64,000 bases of DNA from Suttonella indologenes (lineage in GTDB: Bacteria > Pseudomonadota > Gammaproteobacteria > Cardiobacteriales > Cardiobacteriaceae): NCBI RefSeq assembly GCF_900460215.1, contig NZ_UHIA01000003.1:186001-250000 (forward strand), given 5' to 3'. The position numbers and the translations under genes are program-made. A model generated the notes under the pieces. The model was not told the origin of the DNA and made no database searches. It saw nothing but the letters and a program-made list of their open reading frames with translations. How positions within the stretch are numbered: position 1 is the stretch's first letter; each line of letters opens with the position of its first letter. This document shows positions 44,908 to 52,668 of this stretch, piece after piece.

Positions 44908-46229
44908 GATACCGTCCCAAAAAGTGTGTCTTTTTGCAAGAAAGTCAGCATAGGCAGTTTAGCTAAAAAGTAATGAATCTGCAAAACGGCTCAATGGGTA
45001 ACGGTAAGTTGTTTCACCCATATCAATAGCAGTTTTACTCATCAGCGTTAATACAGAATCTACATTGGGCATGCTGTTGCGTATCTTTAAAGTGCGTTTA
45101 AAGGATTTGTTCAACCGCTCAATTTGATTGGTGGTGTAAATCATATTTTGTACCTCGTTTTCATAATGCAGATAGGTTAAATAGTAGCTTAGCTTGTCCT
45201 TATCAGCCAATATGGCAAGAGCTTGCGGGTAGTATTTCTTCCATTTCTGATAACAGGCTTTAGCACGTTCAGTAGATGCCGATAAACTGTCATGTTTGCC
45301 CACACAGAAGACGTCTTTTAAATCTTGTGCCAGCTCCGCTCTATGGCTGGTTTTGCTTTGACTGAGTAGGCGTCTTTTCAGGTGCAGTACGCACTTTTGT
45401 ATGCGGCAGGCAAAGTGTTTTTCAATCCTCTGATCCAGCCCTTTCAAGTCATCGATGATAGCTAACTCAATGCGCTGTATCCCTCTTTCTTTCAGGTCTT
45501 GGCAGATGCTGTCCCAAGTGCCGGCAGATTCTGTGGGGGCGTTGTAGATACCGAGCACCTCGCGGGTTTTGTCCAGCTTCACGCCGAGCACAACATAGTA
45601 CGCTTCGCTAGAGACGGTCTCACGTTTGGTTTTGACGTAGGTGGCATCCAAATAGATGATGGGATAATGAGGCTCTAGCGGTCGTTCTCGAAAGGCTTTC
45701 ATATCCTCATACAGGCTTTCGGTGATGCGTGATACCGCGCTTTTGGAAAGCTTTTTACCATAGATGTTTTCAGTAATGCCTTCGATCTGACGGGTAGTTA
45801 AGCCGTTGGCATATAACTCAAAACACAGCTCATTCAGCATATCCTGCTGCTCACGCATGACTTCTAGCAGAAGAGGTTTAAATTGTCCTAAACGATCTCT
45901 AGGAATCGCTAACTCAATCTGCTCACCAATACCCAGTCCGCGTAGACTTCGGTAGCCATTAGCTTTATTACCATGGCAATGATTTGAGACTAAAAAGTCC
46001 TTGCGCTCGGCTTTCATCAAGCTGTTCAACATAATAGATAGTAGCGTATTGATGCCATTGGGCTTGTTGGTAAAATCATGACAAATTTCTTGTAGCTGCT
46101 TTGGGCTTAGTTGTAAACTGTTCATAGGGTCTCTCTCTTTTTTGGATTGCGTTTGCTAAAACATTCTTACAAAAATTTGAGAGACCTTTTCTTTTGCCTC
46201 TCATCAGACACACTTTATGGGGCGGTATC
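44908..46229 (-). mobile_element. IS256-family insertion sequence, complete
   Basis: About 1.32 kb. The ends are imperfect inverted repeats: GATACCGTCCCAAAAAGTGTG on the left and, read inward from the right, GATACCGCCCCATAAAGTGTG (about 20 of 24 positions match). They enclose one transposase gene. No flanking direct repeat is seen: the 8 bases outside the left end (CGTTGTTG) and right end (ACCCGCCA) differ. A deletion or recombination next to the element after insertion is likely. It is lower in GC than the island around it. Confidence 0.85.
44959..46125 (-). CDS. IS256-family transposase
   Basis: Full-length 388-residue mutator-type transposase. DDE residues can be placed: D in PIIYLDATYVK, D in IELAIIDDLKGL and E in TTNQIERLNKSFKR, with the C/H pattern CRIQKCVLHLKR of the family's insertion domain. 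It catalyses cut or copy-out transposition of the element. No stop or frameshift is seen, so it may be active. A second, internally deleted IS256-type copy of a different lineage lies at 53935-54424. Confidence 0.93.
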   Translation of the reverse strand: MNSLQLSPKQLQEICHDFTNKPNGINTLLSIMLNSLMKAERKDFLVSNHCHGNKANGYRSLRGLGIGEQIELAIPRDRLGQFKPLLLEVMREQQDMLNELCFELYANGLTTRQIEGITENIYGKKLSKSAVSRITESLYEDMKAFRERPLEPHYPIIYLDATYVKTKRETVSSEAYYVVLGVKLDKTREVLGIYNAPTESAGTWDSICQDLKERGIQRIELAIIDDLKGLDQRIEKHFACRIQKCVLHLKRRLLSQSKTSHRAELAQDLKDVFCVGKHDSLSASTERAKACYQKWKKYYPQALAILADKDKLSYYLTYLHYENEVQNMIYTTNQIERLNKSFKRTLKIRNSMPNVDSVLTLMSKTAIDMGETTYRYPLSRFADSLLFS

Positions 46230-46361
46230 ACCCGCCAGCTCGGTCGGCGCATCAGCAACGACCTGGACGTCATCCGGGACGCCGGGTTCGACATCGACCG
46301 GCAGCGCAACGCCCACACCAAGAACTTCGAGTATTGGATTAGGGCGAACAGGGGGAAATGA
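46230..46361 (+). pseudogene. C-terminal gene fragment beside the IS
   Basis: Right of the IS, the plus strand codes TRQLGRRISNDLDVIRDAGF...NFEYWIRANRGK and then TGA (46359-46361), in GC-rich codon use like the island. The pattern 'isnDLdviRdAGFdi' recalls helix-turn-helix or WYL-type regulators or phage-type small proteins, but I cannot name it. The N-terminus was lost with the sequence left of the IS. Confidence 0.4.
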
Positions 46362-46376
46362 AGGAGAACTGGAGAG

Positions 46377-46703
46377 TTATGCCTGTAATAGACGACGTTG
46401 CAGCAAGGTCTGCATATCGCGGCGGCCGTCGGCAATCACCAAGACATAGACATTTTCGGCCATGACCCGGTAAATGATGCGGTAGGGTTTGAAAAAAATC
46501 TCACGGTACTCGCGAAGCCCGATGGTCAGCAGTTCCTTCGGATAGGCTCCTCGTTCCGGGTTCTCGGAGAGGCTCGAAAAGGCTTTCTCTATTTGATCGA
46601 GAACGTAATCCGCTTTTCCCGGCGCGTCGTGAGAGTCGATATAGTCGTACAATTCCTCCAGATCACGTGACGCATCGTCGGTCAGATATACCTGGAAACC
46701 CAT
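46377..46703 (-). CDS. RelE/ParE-family toxin
   Basis: A 108-residue toxin: MGFQVYLTDDASRDLEELYDYIDSHDAPGKADYVLDQIEKAFSSL, then GAYPKELLTIGLREYREIFFKPYRIIYRVMAENVYVLVIADGRRDMQTLL. The N-terminal helix pair and the 'yRei..kpYRiiYrv....v.vl.i.dgRRd' C-terminal sheet are typical of ParE-like proteins, which act on gyrase or, in RelE, on mRNA. The start overlaps the antitoxin stop by 1 bp. It probably stabilises the island. Confidence 0.9.
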   Translation of the reverse strand: MGFQVYLTDDASRDLEELYDYIDSHDAPGKADYVLDQIEKAFSSLSENPERGAYPKELLTIGLREYREIFFKPYRIIYRVMAENVYVLVIADGRRDMQTLLQRRLLQA

Positions 46704-46978
46704 CAGCGACTCTTGCTCCGGTCTCGAAGCCGCTGAATGACATCACCGGCGGGCTGGACTTTGCCTTCCTCGATCTGACGCGAGCCGAGCGCGAGAATCT
46801 TCAGAAGGGCCATGGTTTCCTGGGTTTGCTCATAGCTTTCGATGTCCTGCATCACGACCTTGGCTTCGCCATTCTGAGTAATGACCAGGGGTTCTCCTTG
46901 CCCCGACAGATTGCGCACGATTTCTGCGGCATGGGCTTTCAGGTAACTGATCGGCTTGATTTGGCTCGATAGCTTCAT
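46703..46978 (-). CDS. Phd/YefM-family antitoxin
   Basis: Partner of the adjacent ParE-like toxin. The start is set at ATG 46978 (MKLSSQIKPISYLKAHAAEI), six bases after AGGAGG; upstream TTG and ATG alternatives add a few residues only. Body: VRNLSGQGEPLVITQNGEAKVVMQDIESYEQTQETMALLKILALG, the Phd DNA-binding and dimerisation domain, then a charged C-terminus (QRLRDRSKSR) that would wrap the toxin. Antitoxin-first order and the tight junction are typical. Confidence 0.9.
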   Translation of the reverse strand: MKLSSQIKPISYLKAHAAEIVRNLSGQGEPLVITQNGEAKVVMQDIESYEQTQETMALLKILALGSRQIEEGKVQPAGDVIQRLRDRSKSR

Positions 46979-47076
46979 ATCCATCCTCCTTTGCATGACC
47001 AAATATAGTCCGAAAACAGGTCAACTGTCAATCTGAAACGCTCGAGTCGCCTCAGCGGTGGCTCGGAAAATCATGC

Positions 47077-47147
47077 AGGACGCTCTCGGGCGTCCTTTTC
47101 TTTTGCGGTGGTGCGATGATCACCGCTGTCTCTTGCGGTGGATGACC
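47077..47147. repeat. cluster of hairpins between integrase and antitoxin genes
   Basis: AGGACGC/GCGTCCT with a six-base loop, followed by TTTTCTTTT (a terminator for rightward transcripts). Then two GCGGTGG-containing dyads: GCGGTG...CACCGC and the perfect TGCGGTGG-ATGA-CCACCGCA at 47128-47147. Both flanking genes run leftward, so the T-tract points against them. The dyads may mark recombination or termination sites of the element. Confidence 0.5.
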
Positions 47148-47213
47148 ACCGCACGCCAAACCCTTGCCAGACAGGAACAGCCGAGGCCGCTCCCATCGTC
47201 GGGTCCGGAAGGA

Positions 47214-48068
47214 TCAAAGGCGCTCGAGGGCTTCCTCGAGCTGACCGTCCACGAGGTGGGTGTAGATCTGGGTGGTGGACACGTCCCGGTGCCCCAAGGC
47301 CCGCTGCACCACGAGCAGGTCATTTGTCGCGCCGTAGAGGTGGGTGGCGAAGGTATGCCGCAGCCCGTGCGGCGTCAGTTCCTTTTCGATCCCGGCCTTC
47401 CGTAGCCAGTGAGCGAGCCGGTTGGCTATCTGCCGCTGGCAGAGTCTGCCGTCCCGGTTCGACAGGAACAGGGCTTCCATTTCCGGGCGGCCGTGTCGAC
47501 GACGCTCGGCCAGGTAACGGCGCAGCAATGTGCGGGGGTCGGTCTTGATGAACTTGACCTGCGGCACATTCCCCTTGGCCCGCACCCGCAGATGCTTGGC
47601 GTCGAGGTCGATGTCATCCATGTCGAGCGCGGCCAGCTCGCCAAGCCTGATCCCGGTGCTCAGCAGCACCTCGATCATGGCGCGGTCGCGCAGCGCGGAG
47701 AACTCGGTCCGCCCCTTGAGCTCCTTGAGCAGACGTTTCTTTTCGGCGGCGGTCAGGAAAACCGGCAGCTTTCTCGGTAACCGATGCATGCGGATGGACC
47801 GGGCCGGATTGTCATCGACCACGCCAGCCTCGACAGCCCAGGCGAAAAAGGCCCGCACCGCCGCCTTCATCCGATGGAGCGAGGCCGCCGAGCATGGGCC
47901 TCGCTCACTCTCGGTGACCGCATCAACGGAGAACACCTGGTCGAGGAGCCCGGCCGTGACTTCCCGGCAGACGATGCCCGGATCCAACTCCCCGGCCACG
48001 CGGACCACCAGGGCGAGATCCCGGCGGTATGCGGCTATGGTCGCCGGGGAGCGTCCTTCGGCCGACAA
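47214..48068 (-). CDS. tyrosine recombinase (XerC/D-like phage integrase family)
   Basis: About 284 residues with an N-terminal core-binding domain (SPATIAAYRRDLALVVRVAG) and a catalytic domain. Catalytic residues are visible: R in LLSTGIRLGELAALDMDDI, K-containing beta hairpin, HGLRHTFATHLY (HxxR), GHRDVSTTQIY (H and nucleophilic Tyr). TTG at 48068 is the first usual start codon; the family N-terminus probably begins earlier, since the frame stays open upstream across the end of the neighbouring gene. It is encoded just after a small core-binding-domain protein. It could drive integration of this island at ssrA or rearrange part of it. Confidence 0.88.
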   Translation of the reverse strand: MSAEGRSPATIAAYRRDLALVVRVAGELDPGIVCREVTAGLLDQVFSVDAVTESERGPCSAASLHRMKAAVRAFFAWAVEAGVVDDNPARSIRMHRLPRKLPVFLTAAEKKRLLKELKGRTEFSALRDRAMIEVLLSTGIRLGELAALDMDDIDLDAKHLRVRAKGNVPQVKFIKTDPRTLLRRYLAERRRHGRPEMEALFLSNRDGRLCQRQIANRLAHWLRKAGIEKELTPHGLRHTFATHLYGATNDLLVVQRALGHRDVSTTQIYTHLVDGQLEEALERL

Positions 48069-48108
48069 GCGGGCACAGAACGCCTCCGTTGCGCCCGTCA
48101 GGTCGAGG

Positions 48109-48483
48109 TCAGCCGTTCGGTTGCTTATCGCTGGACTCCTTCACCCGGCTGTGGCCCATGGGCGTGCTCTTGGGCAGCGGCAGTTCCTCGATGCGCCCCG
48201 ATTCTCTGGCCCAGACCATCATCATGCGGAACACCCGGACGGTCTTGGCAATGGTGCGCTCGGCCCGGTCCTTGCCGTCGGGCAGTTTGAGCAGCAGATC
48301 CGACTTGTAGAACTTGCCGACCTGGGGAAGCCGGATCTCTGCGAGCTGGCGATCCGCGCCGAAGAAGACCTCAACCACGTCGAGATCCTTCCGGTAGGTA
48401 TAAAGGGTCCGCTCTTTCTTTCCGGATTCCCGCAGGTAGCCGATGAAAGCCTCGGCAGCTTGATGCACGGTGCATTCGATCAT
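48109..48483 (-). CDS. integrase-associated small protein with SAM-like core-binding domain
   Basis: A 124-residue protein, MIECTVHQAAEAFIGYLRESGKKERTLYTYRKDLDVVEVFFG..., which looks like the N-terminal SAM-like DNA-binding domain of tyrosine recombinases (TLYTYRKDLDVVEVFF, KTVRVFRMMMVWARESG) but lacks the catalytic domain. It is directly upstream of the recombinase gene, and their frames nearly overlap. It may be a directionality or accessory factor; function unproven. A GGAGA site lies before the ATG. Confidence 0.7.
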   Translation of the reverse strand: MIECTVHQAAEAFIGYLRESGKKERTLYTYRKDLDVVEVFFGADRQLAEIRLPQVGKFYKSDLLLKLPDGKDRAERTIAKTVRVFRMMMVWARESGRIEELPLPKSTPMGHSRVKESSDKQPNG

Positions 48484-48516
48484 GTCGATGTCTCCTTTAT
48501 CAGTGGCCCGGTGTGT

Positions 48517-48660
48517 TCAGGACAGGAACTCGTCCAGCTCCCGCAGCAGTTCCTCGACGTGGTCGAGGGAGCCGACGCTCGCCCAGGTGATGTCCGGCTG
48601 CTTCGCGTCCGCTTCGAGCTTGCCGCGAATGCCCTCGATCAGCCGCCTGACCAGCGTCCC
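48517..48660 (-). pseudogene. C-terminal remnant of an island gene
   Basis: In the minus strand, one frame reads TLVRRLIEGIRGKLEADAKQ...VEELLRELDEFLS and stops at TGA 48517-48519. The codon use is good, GC-rich coding, whereas the overlapping plus-strand frame is low-complexity Ser/Arg. It is cut at about 48660, exactly where amidoligase coding begins on the other strand. I do not recognise the parent protein. The junction marks an internal deletion or inversion. Confidence 0.45.
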
Positions 48661-49342
48661 GGCCCATCTGCGGGCCGAGGTGGTCAGCCCGGTGCTCGGT
48701 TACGACGATATCCCACAACTGCAGGAGGTGGTCCGGGCCATCCGCCGCGTCGGAGGCAAGATCAACAGCCAGTGCGGCATTCACATCCACATCGACGCCG
48801 CACCCTTCGACGGCAGGCACTTGGGGAACCTGGCCAAGATCATCTACAAGCAGGAACCGCTGATTCTCCACGCCCTCGGCATCAGCCGCGACCGACTCAA
48901 CCGCATCTGGTACGGCTACCACAACCGCCAGCCCCAGCATTACGACAACAACCGCTACCACAGGGTAAACCTGCACAACGTCTGGTATCGGGGCACGGTG
49001 GAGTTCCGCTGGTTCGAGGCGACCCTCCACGCGGGACGGATCAAGGCCTACCTGCAGTTCTGCCTCGCCGTCGCCGCCAAGGCGCTCAACGGCCGGGCCG
49101 CTTCCAGTCGCAAGCGGGATTTCGACCCCCAGAGCGCCAAGTACGACTTCCGGGTCTTCCTGCTCCACCTCGGCCTGATCGGCGACGAGTTCAAGACCGC
49201 CCGTAAACATCTGATGACCAACATGCCCGGCGACGCCGCCTTCAAGAACGGACGGCCCAAACCGGAGGACGTCCTTCCGGACGAAACCGAAACTACCACT
49301 CTCACCAACGAGGCCGGGCAAGTTCCCGTCCTCACTGTTTAA
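48661..49342 (+). pseudogene. amidoligase family protein, N-terminus missing
   Basis: From about 48664 the frame reads PAHLRAEVVSPVLGYDDIPQLQEVVRAIRR, GGKINSQCGIHIHIDA, NRIWYGYHNRQPQHYDNNRYHRVNLHNVWYRGTVEFRWFEATLHAGRIKAY, matching the Amidoligase_2 family (a glutamine-synthetase-like fold that makes amide bonds using ATP). The metal and ATP residues (EVVSP, HIHIDA, EFRWFE) are kept, but about the first 80-100 residues are missing. The open frame continues upstream to 48470 only by chance. The usual partners follow at once: a DUF5049-like gene 11 bp on and a class II glutamine amidotransferase. Together they suggest a peptide or nucleotide modification system. Confidence 0.75.
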
Positions 49343-49353
49343 GGAGGTGCCCC

Positions 49354-49875
49354 ATGAAGATTCTGATCCGCTCCACCACGCTGGACGGCGAACCGATCCC
49401 CGGCAGCGGGGAAACCCTGCAAGCCGCCGACTGCCTCGAAGTTGTCGAGCTGATGCGCGGCCAGACGCCGTTCACCGCCAGCCGAGCGCCCCGGGACTAC
49501 ATGACCGAGGTGCTCTCCGGCATCGAAGGCGGGCCGCCCCAGCCATTGCCGGAGGAAGTAGCCGCTGCGGCCGCCGAGTTTCTCACCCGTCTGGCGCGGC
49601 ACGGCCTGATCGAGTTCCTGCCCGACGACAAGGCCAGCGATCCCTGGCCGGAACGCTTCCTCGAAGCCCTGGAGACGGTGCGGCTATCCGGGCGCACCAA
49701 CATGCTCGATCACCCGGAGGTGACCCGGCTGACCGCCGAGATGGGCTACCCGGATGTGGCCGAGTGGCTGGCGGACCACCGGCGCGAATACGCGGCCTTC
49801 GTCCTCGAGGGGACGAGACCGCTCGGCAAGAACTTCGGCGGCAAGGAGGACCCGGCTCCATGTGCGGACAAGTAG
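49354..49875 (+). CDS. DUF5049-like protein of the amidoligase cassette
   Basis: A 173-residue cytoplasmic protein (MKILIRSTTLDGEPIPGSGE...). The C-terminal part, FLEALETVRLSGRTNMLDHPEVTRLTAEMGYPDVAEWLADHRREYAAFVLEG, has the pattern of DUF5049 ('ir.sg..NMfd...v...a...gy.el..wl..hr.eY..fi'). The N-terminal half has CLEVVELMRGQTPFTASRAPRDYMTEVL, which I do not recognise. AAGGAGG before the ATG is an excellent ribosome-binding site. It overlaps the next gene by 16 bp. It probably acts with the amidoligase and amidotransferase, role unknown. Confidence 0.65.
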   Translation: MKILIRSTTLDGEPIPGSGETLQAADCLEVVELMRGQTPFTASRAPRDYMTEVLSGIEGGPPQPLPEEVAAAAAEFLTRLARHGLIEFLPDDKASDPWPERFLEALETVRLSGRTNMLDHPEVTRLTAEMGYPDVAEWLADHRREYAAFVLEGTRPLGKNFGGKEDPAPCADK

Positions 49876-50471
49876 GCATCATCTTCGGCCGCAAGCGCAG
49901 GAGGCCCGACGAGCGGGATTACCTGTGCGAGCTCTTCATCCGCATGCTGCTACACAGCGAGGAGCGCGGCCCGCACGCCTCCGGTCTCGCCTGGCTCAAG
50001 ACAGACGGCAGCCACCGCATCTTCAAGCGGCCGATGCGGGCGCACGAGCTGGTCTACGAGAAGCCGTTCCAGGAGCTGCTCGGACAGGTCGACAACGAGA
50101 CCACCATCCTCATGGGACATACCCGCTGGCGCACCCGGGGCAACGAGTTCAACAACCGCAACAACCATCCCATCCGGGCCGGGATCGTCATCGGCACTCA
50201 CAACGGCACCATCTACAACGCCGATTATCTGTTCCGCCGCCTTAGGCTGCCGCGCTACGCAGAGGTGGACAGCGAGCTGATCTTCCGTCTGGCCGACCGC
50301 TTCGCACCAGAAGGCCCCATCGACCAGGAGGGGCTGAAGAAGGCGCTTGCCCTCTGTCGCGGCCAAATGAGCGCCGTGCTGACCTCACGCCTCGACCCCG
50401 GCACCATCACCGTGCTCAAGGGCAACAAGCCACTCTGCCTGCGCATCCACCGCCAGCACCGGGTGGTGCTC
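49860..50471 (+). pseudogene. class II glutamine amidotransferase, C-terminus cut off by IS630
   Basis: Starts MCGQVGIIFGRK, giving Cys at position 2 as the Ntn nucleophile after Met removal. Then HASGLAWLKTDG, MGHTRWRTRGNEFNNRNNHPI (Arg/Gly/Asn of the glutamine site), VIGTHNGTIYNADYLF and VDSELIFRLAD are all kept; these are GATase II motifs as in glucosamine synthase and PurF. It would release ammonia from glutamine for the amidoligase. The frame runs into the IS630-type element at 50472 and stops at 50504, so the last beta strands are lost. Confidence 0.8.
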
Positions 50472-51362
50472 TATAGTCAAGGAATCAAAAAACAGTTACA
50501 CTAAAACTTATGGCATACTCAAAAGATTACAGACAAATGATATTGAACAAGCTGGCATCAGGTCATAGCTACAGAAAGCTTGTTGAAGAATATCGACTCA
50601 GCGCAACAACTATTCAACGTTGGAAGAAAAGCATAGAACGCAAGAAGTACGAACGCAAACCGGCAAAAATCGATAATGAAGCTTTAATGGCTGACGTCCA
50701 AGCTTATCCTGATGACTATTGCTATGAACGGGCAAGACGCTTTAACTGTAGCGACAGAGCTATTGCCATAGCATTAAAACGTGTCGGCATTACTCGAAAA
50801 AAAAGACCTTAATTCATCCGAAAGCAGACAAACTACAGCGCCTATTATTTCTTAAGCAGTTAGCGGCATTTGAAGCTGAAGACAGAACCCTGATTTACTT
50901 AGATGAAAGCGGCTTTAAATCTCATGAGAACAGAGCTTACGGCTATTCCCACAAAGGCTGTCCTTGTTTAGGAAAGTACAACTGGCAACTCAAGAATCAA
51001 AGCAATGCTATTGGGGCAATACATAAGAACAAGTTGTTTGCGGTAGGGCTTTACGATTGCAGTATTAATAGTGATGTATTTCATTGTTGGGTAGAAGAAT
51101 TGCTGTTAACACAATTGCCTGAAAACAGCGTCATTATTATGGACAATGCCAGCTTTCACAAAAGACAGGATACCCAAGAGCTTATTGCAGATGCGGGACA
51201 TCATATTTTATGGCTGCCGCCATACAGTCCGGATCTGAACCCAATCGAGAAAATGTGGGCTTGGCTTAAACGTAAACGCAAGGATTGGCGATTAAATTGC
51301 ATCGATAAACTATTCTTTTACTTCTTGTGGATTTGTAACTCTTTTTGATTTCCTTGACTATA
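50472..51362 (+). mobile_element. IS630-family insertion sequence
   Basis: About 890 bp with inverted ends TATAGTCAAGGAATCAAAAA and (inward from the right) TATAGTCAAGGAAATCAAAA, TA at both edges as expected for the family's TA target. It encodes a transposase split over two frames. The flanks are of different origin: a GC-rich amidotransferase on the left and an IS30 fragment on the right. The DNA beside it has therefore been rearranged. Its ends resemble those of the ~107-bp MITE. Confidence 0.88.
50510..51348 (+). CDS. IS630-family transposase, two frames joined by -1 frameshift
   Basis: Frame 1 (50510-50812) is a helix-turn-helix DNA-binding half (MAYSKDYRQMILNKLASGHSYRKLVEEYRLSATTIQRWKKS). 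At an eight-A run (about 50795-50802) a -1 shift gives KTLIHPKADKLQRLLFLKQL and the catalytic half with D in TLIYLDESGFK, D in SVIIMDNASFHK and E in PYSPDLNPIEKMWAWLK (DDE motif). Such programmed slippage on A-runs is known in this family. All motifs are intact, so the element may be functional. Confidence 0.85.
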
Positions 51363-52110
51363 TATCGTCATTTGGTGCAAAGCAAGGTGTTGGACGGCAA
51401 GTAGTCGCCCGAACAGCTCAGTAAGCGCTTAGAATTTGAAAAATCTGATTTATCAATCAGTTTCAATACGATTTACCGCGCGATTCATCAAGGTTGGCTG
51501 GATATCGGCGAAGGCAAAGCAAGCCGAAAATTACGCCATAAAGGCAGAACAAGGCGGAGAAAAAATCATCTTGAAAAGCGTGGAAAAATCACGATTTCGC
51601 ATACATTGGAGGAACGCCCGATTTCAGCGCAAAACCGCAGCCGTTTCGAACATTGGGAAGCGGATACGGTATTGGGTGTCGCAGGCGGTGCCTGTTTGCT
51701 TACTTTGACGGAACGCAAAAGCCGTTTTGAGTTGGTGAAAAAGATTGTAGGCAAAAAAGCATTGTTGGTGAAAGAGGCGATGATAACACTGCTTACACCG
51801 CATAAATTACGGTCAATTACGCCGGACAGAGGCAAGGAATTTGCCAAACATAGTTTAGTTACGCAAACATTAGGCGCAGCCTTTTATTTCCCCGAGCCGC
51901 ATCAGCCGTGGCAAAGGGGGGCAAATGAAAATACAAACGGGTTGCTCAAGGAGTTTTTCCCCAAGCAACAGGATATAAACCGTTGGAGCGATGATTATAT
52001 TCAATCGGTCGTCGACAAATTAATTCTACGACCGAGAAAGTGTTTAGGCTGGAAAACACCTTATTAAGTTTACTTTAAAAAAGTATTGCACTTGGTTTGA
52101 CAATTCAAGT
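51363..52110 (+). pseudogene. IS30-family transposase remnant, copy 1
   Basis: Reads RHLVQSKVLDGK, then an in-frame TAG where Trp is expected (WSPEQL), then SPEQLSKRLEFEKSDLSISFNTIYRAIHQGW, and, from 51606, the catalytic core RFEHWEADTVLG, SITPDRGKEFAKHS and NENTNGLLKEFFPK (DDE). A second nonsense (TAA for GAA) stops it at 52067, a few codons before the normal end. The N-terminus is missing where the IS630 element sits. The right inverted repeat (about CACTTGGTTTGACAATTCAA) ends near 52110. Confidence 0.85.
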
Positions 52111-52277
52111 TTCTATAATTCAATCCTGTAACTGATGTAACTACTTTCCTGACCTATGACCTGCATTTTTGGCTATTTTGGGCATTTCAGGGCAAAATCG
52201 CGATATTTTGTTAAATTTTCTGTAATCTATGTTTTTGCAGTATTGAGCCGGTTTCTTTGGTATGGTGCTTACTTTAT

Positions 52278-52362
52278 CCGCCAACATGGTTTTGATACGT
52301 CGAATGCCGATAGAGATTTGAGGAAAGACTGGTCAGGTCGTTATAAAACAAAAGGAATAGAT
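52278..52362 (+). pseudogene. C-terminal remnant of a paralogue of the next gene
   Basis: The frame before the next start codon reads RQHGFDTSNADRDLRKDW, closely similar to the C-terminus of the following gene (KYNIDTTNADRELGEGW). This suggests a tandem gene pair of which the first was almost entirely deleted, only its tail remaining. The sequence upstream (52111-52277) shows no gene. Confidence 0.4.
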
Positions 52363-52668
52363 ATGATTGAACAAACTGAGAAAATGAATCAACGTTATCC
52401 AAGTAAAAGTTTCTTATCTGCTGAAGAGCGTGAAACGCTATTTCAAGAAGGTGGTATGAATGCTGTCTGTTTGGCTGAATCAATGGAAGCTGGTGATGCC
52501 GGGGATGAAGATTTGGCTTGGCGTTGGCTGGCTGCTGCACAGATGCCTACCACAGCATTAAAAACGATCAAGCGAGCGCTTGGTGTGGAATTTATGCGTA
52601 AATATAATATTGATACAACCAACGCAGATCGGGAGCTAGGAGAAGGATGGTTGGAGCGTAGTGTGTGA
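52363..52668 (+). CDS. hypothetical plasmid/ICE-type protein
   Basis: 101 residues from ATG 52363 (MIEQTEKMNQRYPSKSFLSAEERETLFQEGGMNAVCLAESM), preceded by AAAAGGAATAG as a Shine-Dalgarno. No signal or membrane segment. The helical C-terminus ends DTTNADRELGEGWLERSV. I do not recognise a domain. The stop overlaps the next start (GTGA), so it forms an operon with the next frame, and its codon use is AT-richer than the island before it. Gene neighbours further right (phosphoribosyltransferase fragment) suggest conjugative-element cargo. Confidence 0.55.
   Translation: MIEQTEKMNQRYPSKSFLSAEERETLFQEGGMNAVCLAESMEAGDAGDEDLAWRWLAAAQMPTTALKTIKRALGVEFMRKYNIDTTNADRELGEGWLERSV

Noticed and set aside
47530..49206. 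558-codon plus-strand frame
   Set aside because: Antisense to the tyrosine recombinase and its partner, then out of frame with the amidoligase; Arg/Pro/Ser-rich composition typical of GC-rich shadows.
48500..49321. 273-codon minus-strand frame
   Set aside because: Antisense to the amidoligase, which has recognisable motifs; the only real minus-strand coding here is the short tail at 48517-48660 in another frame.
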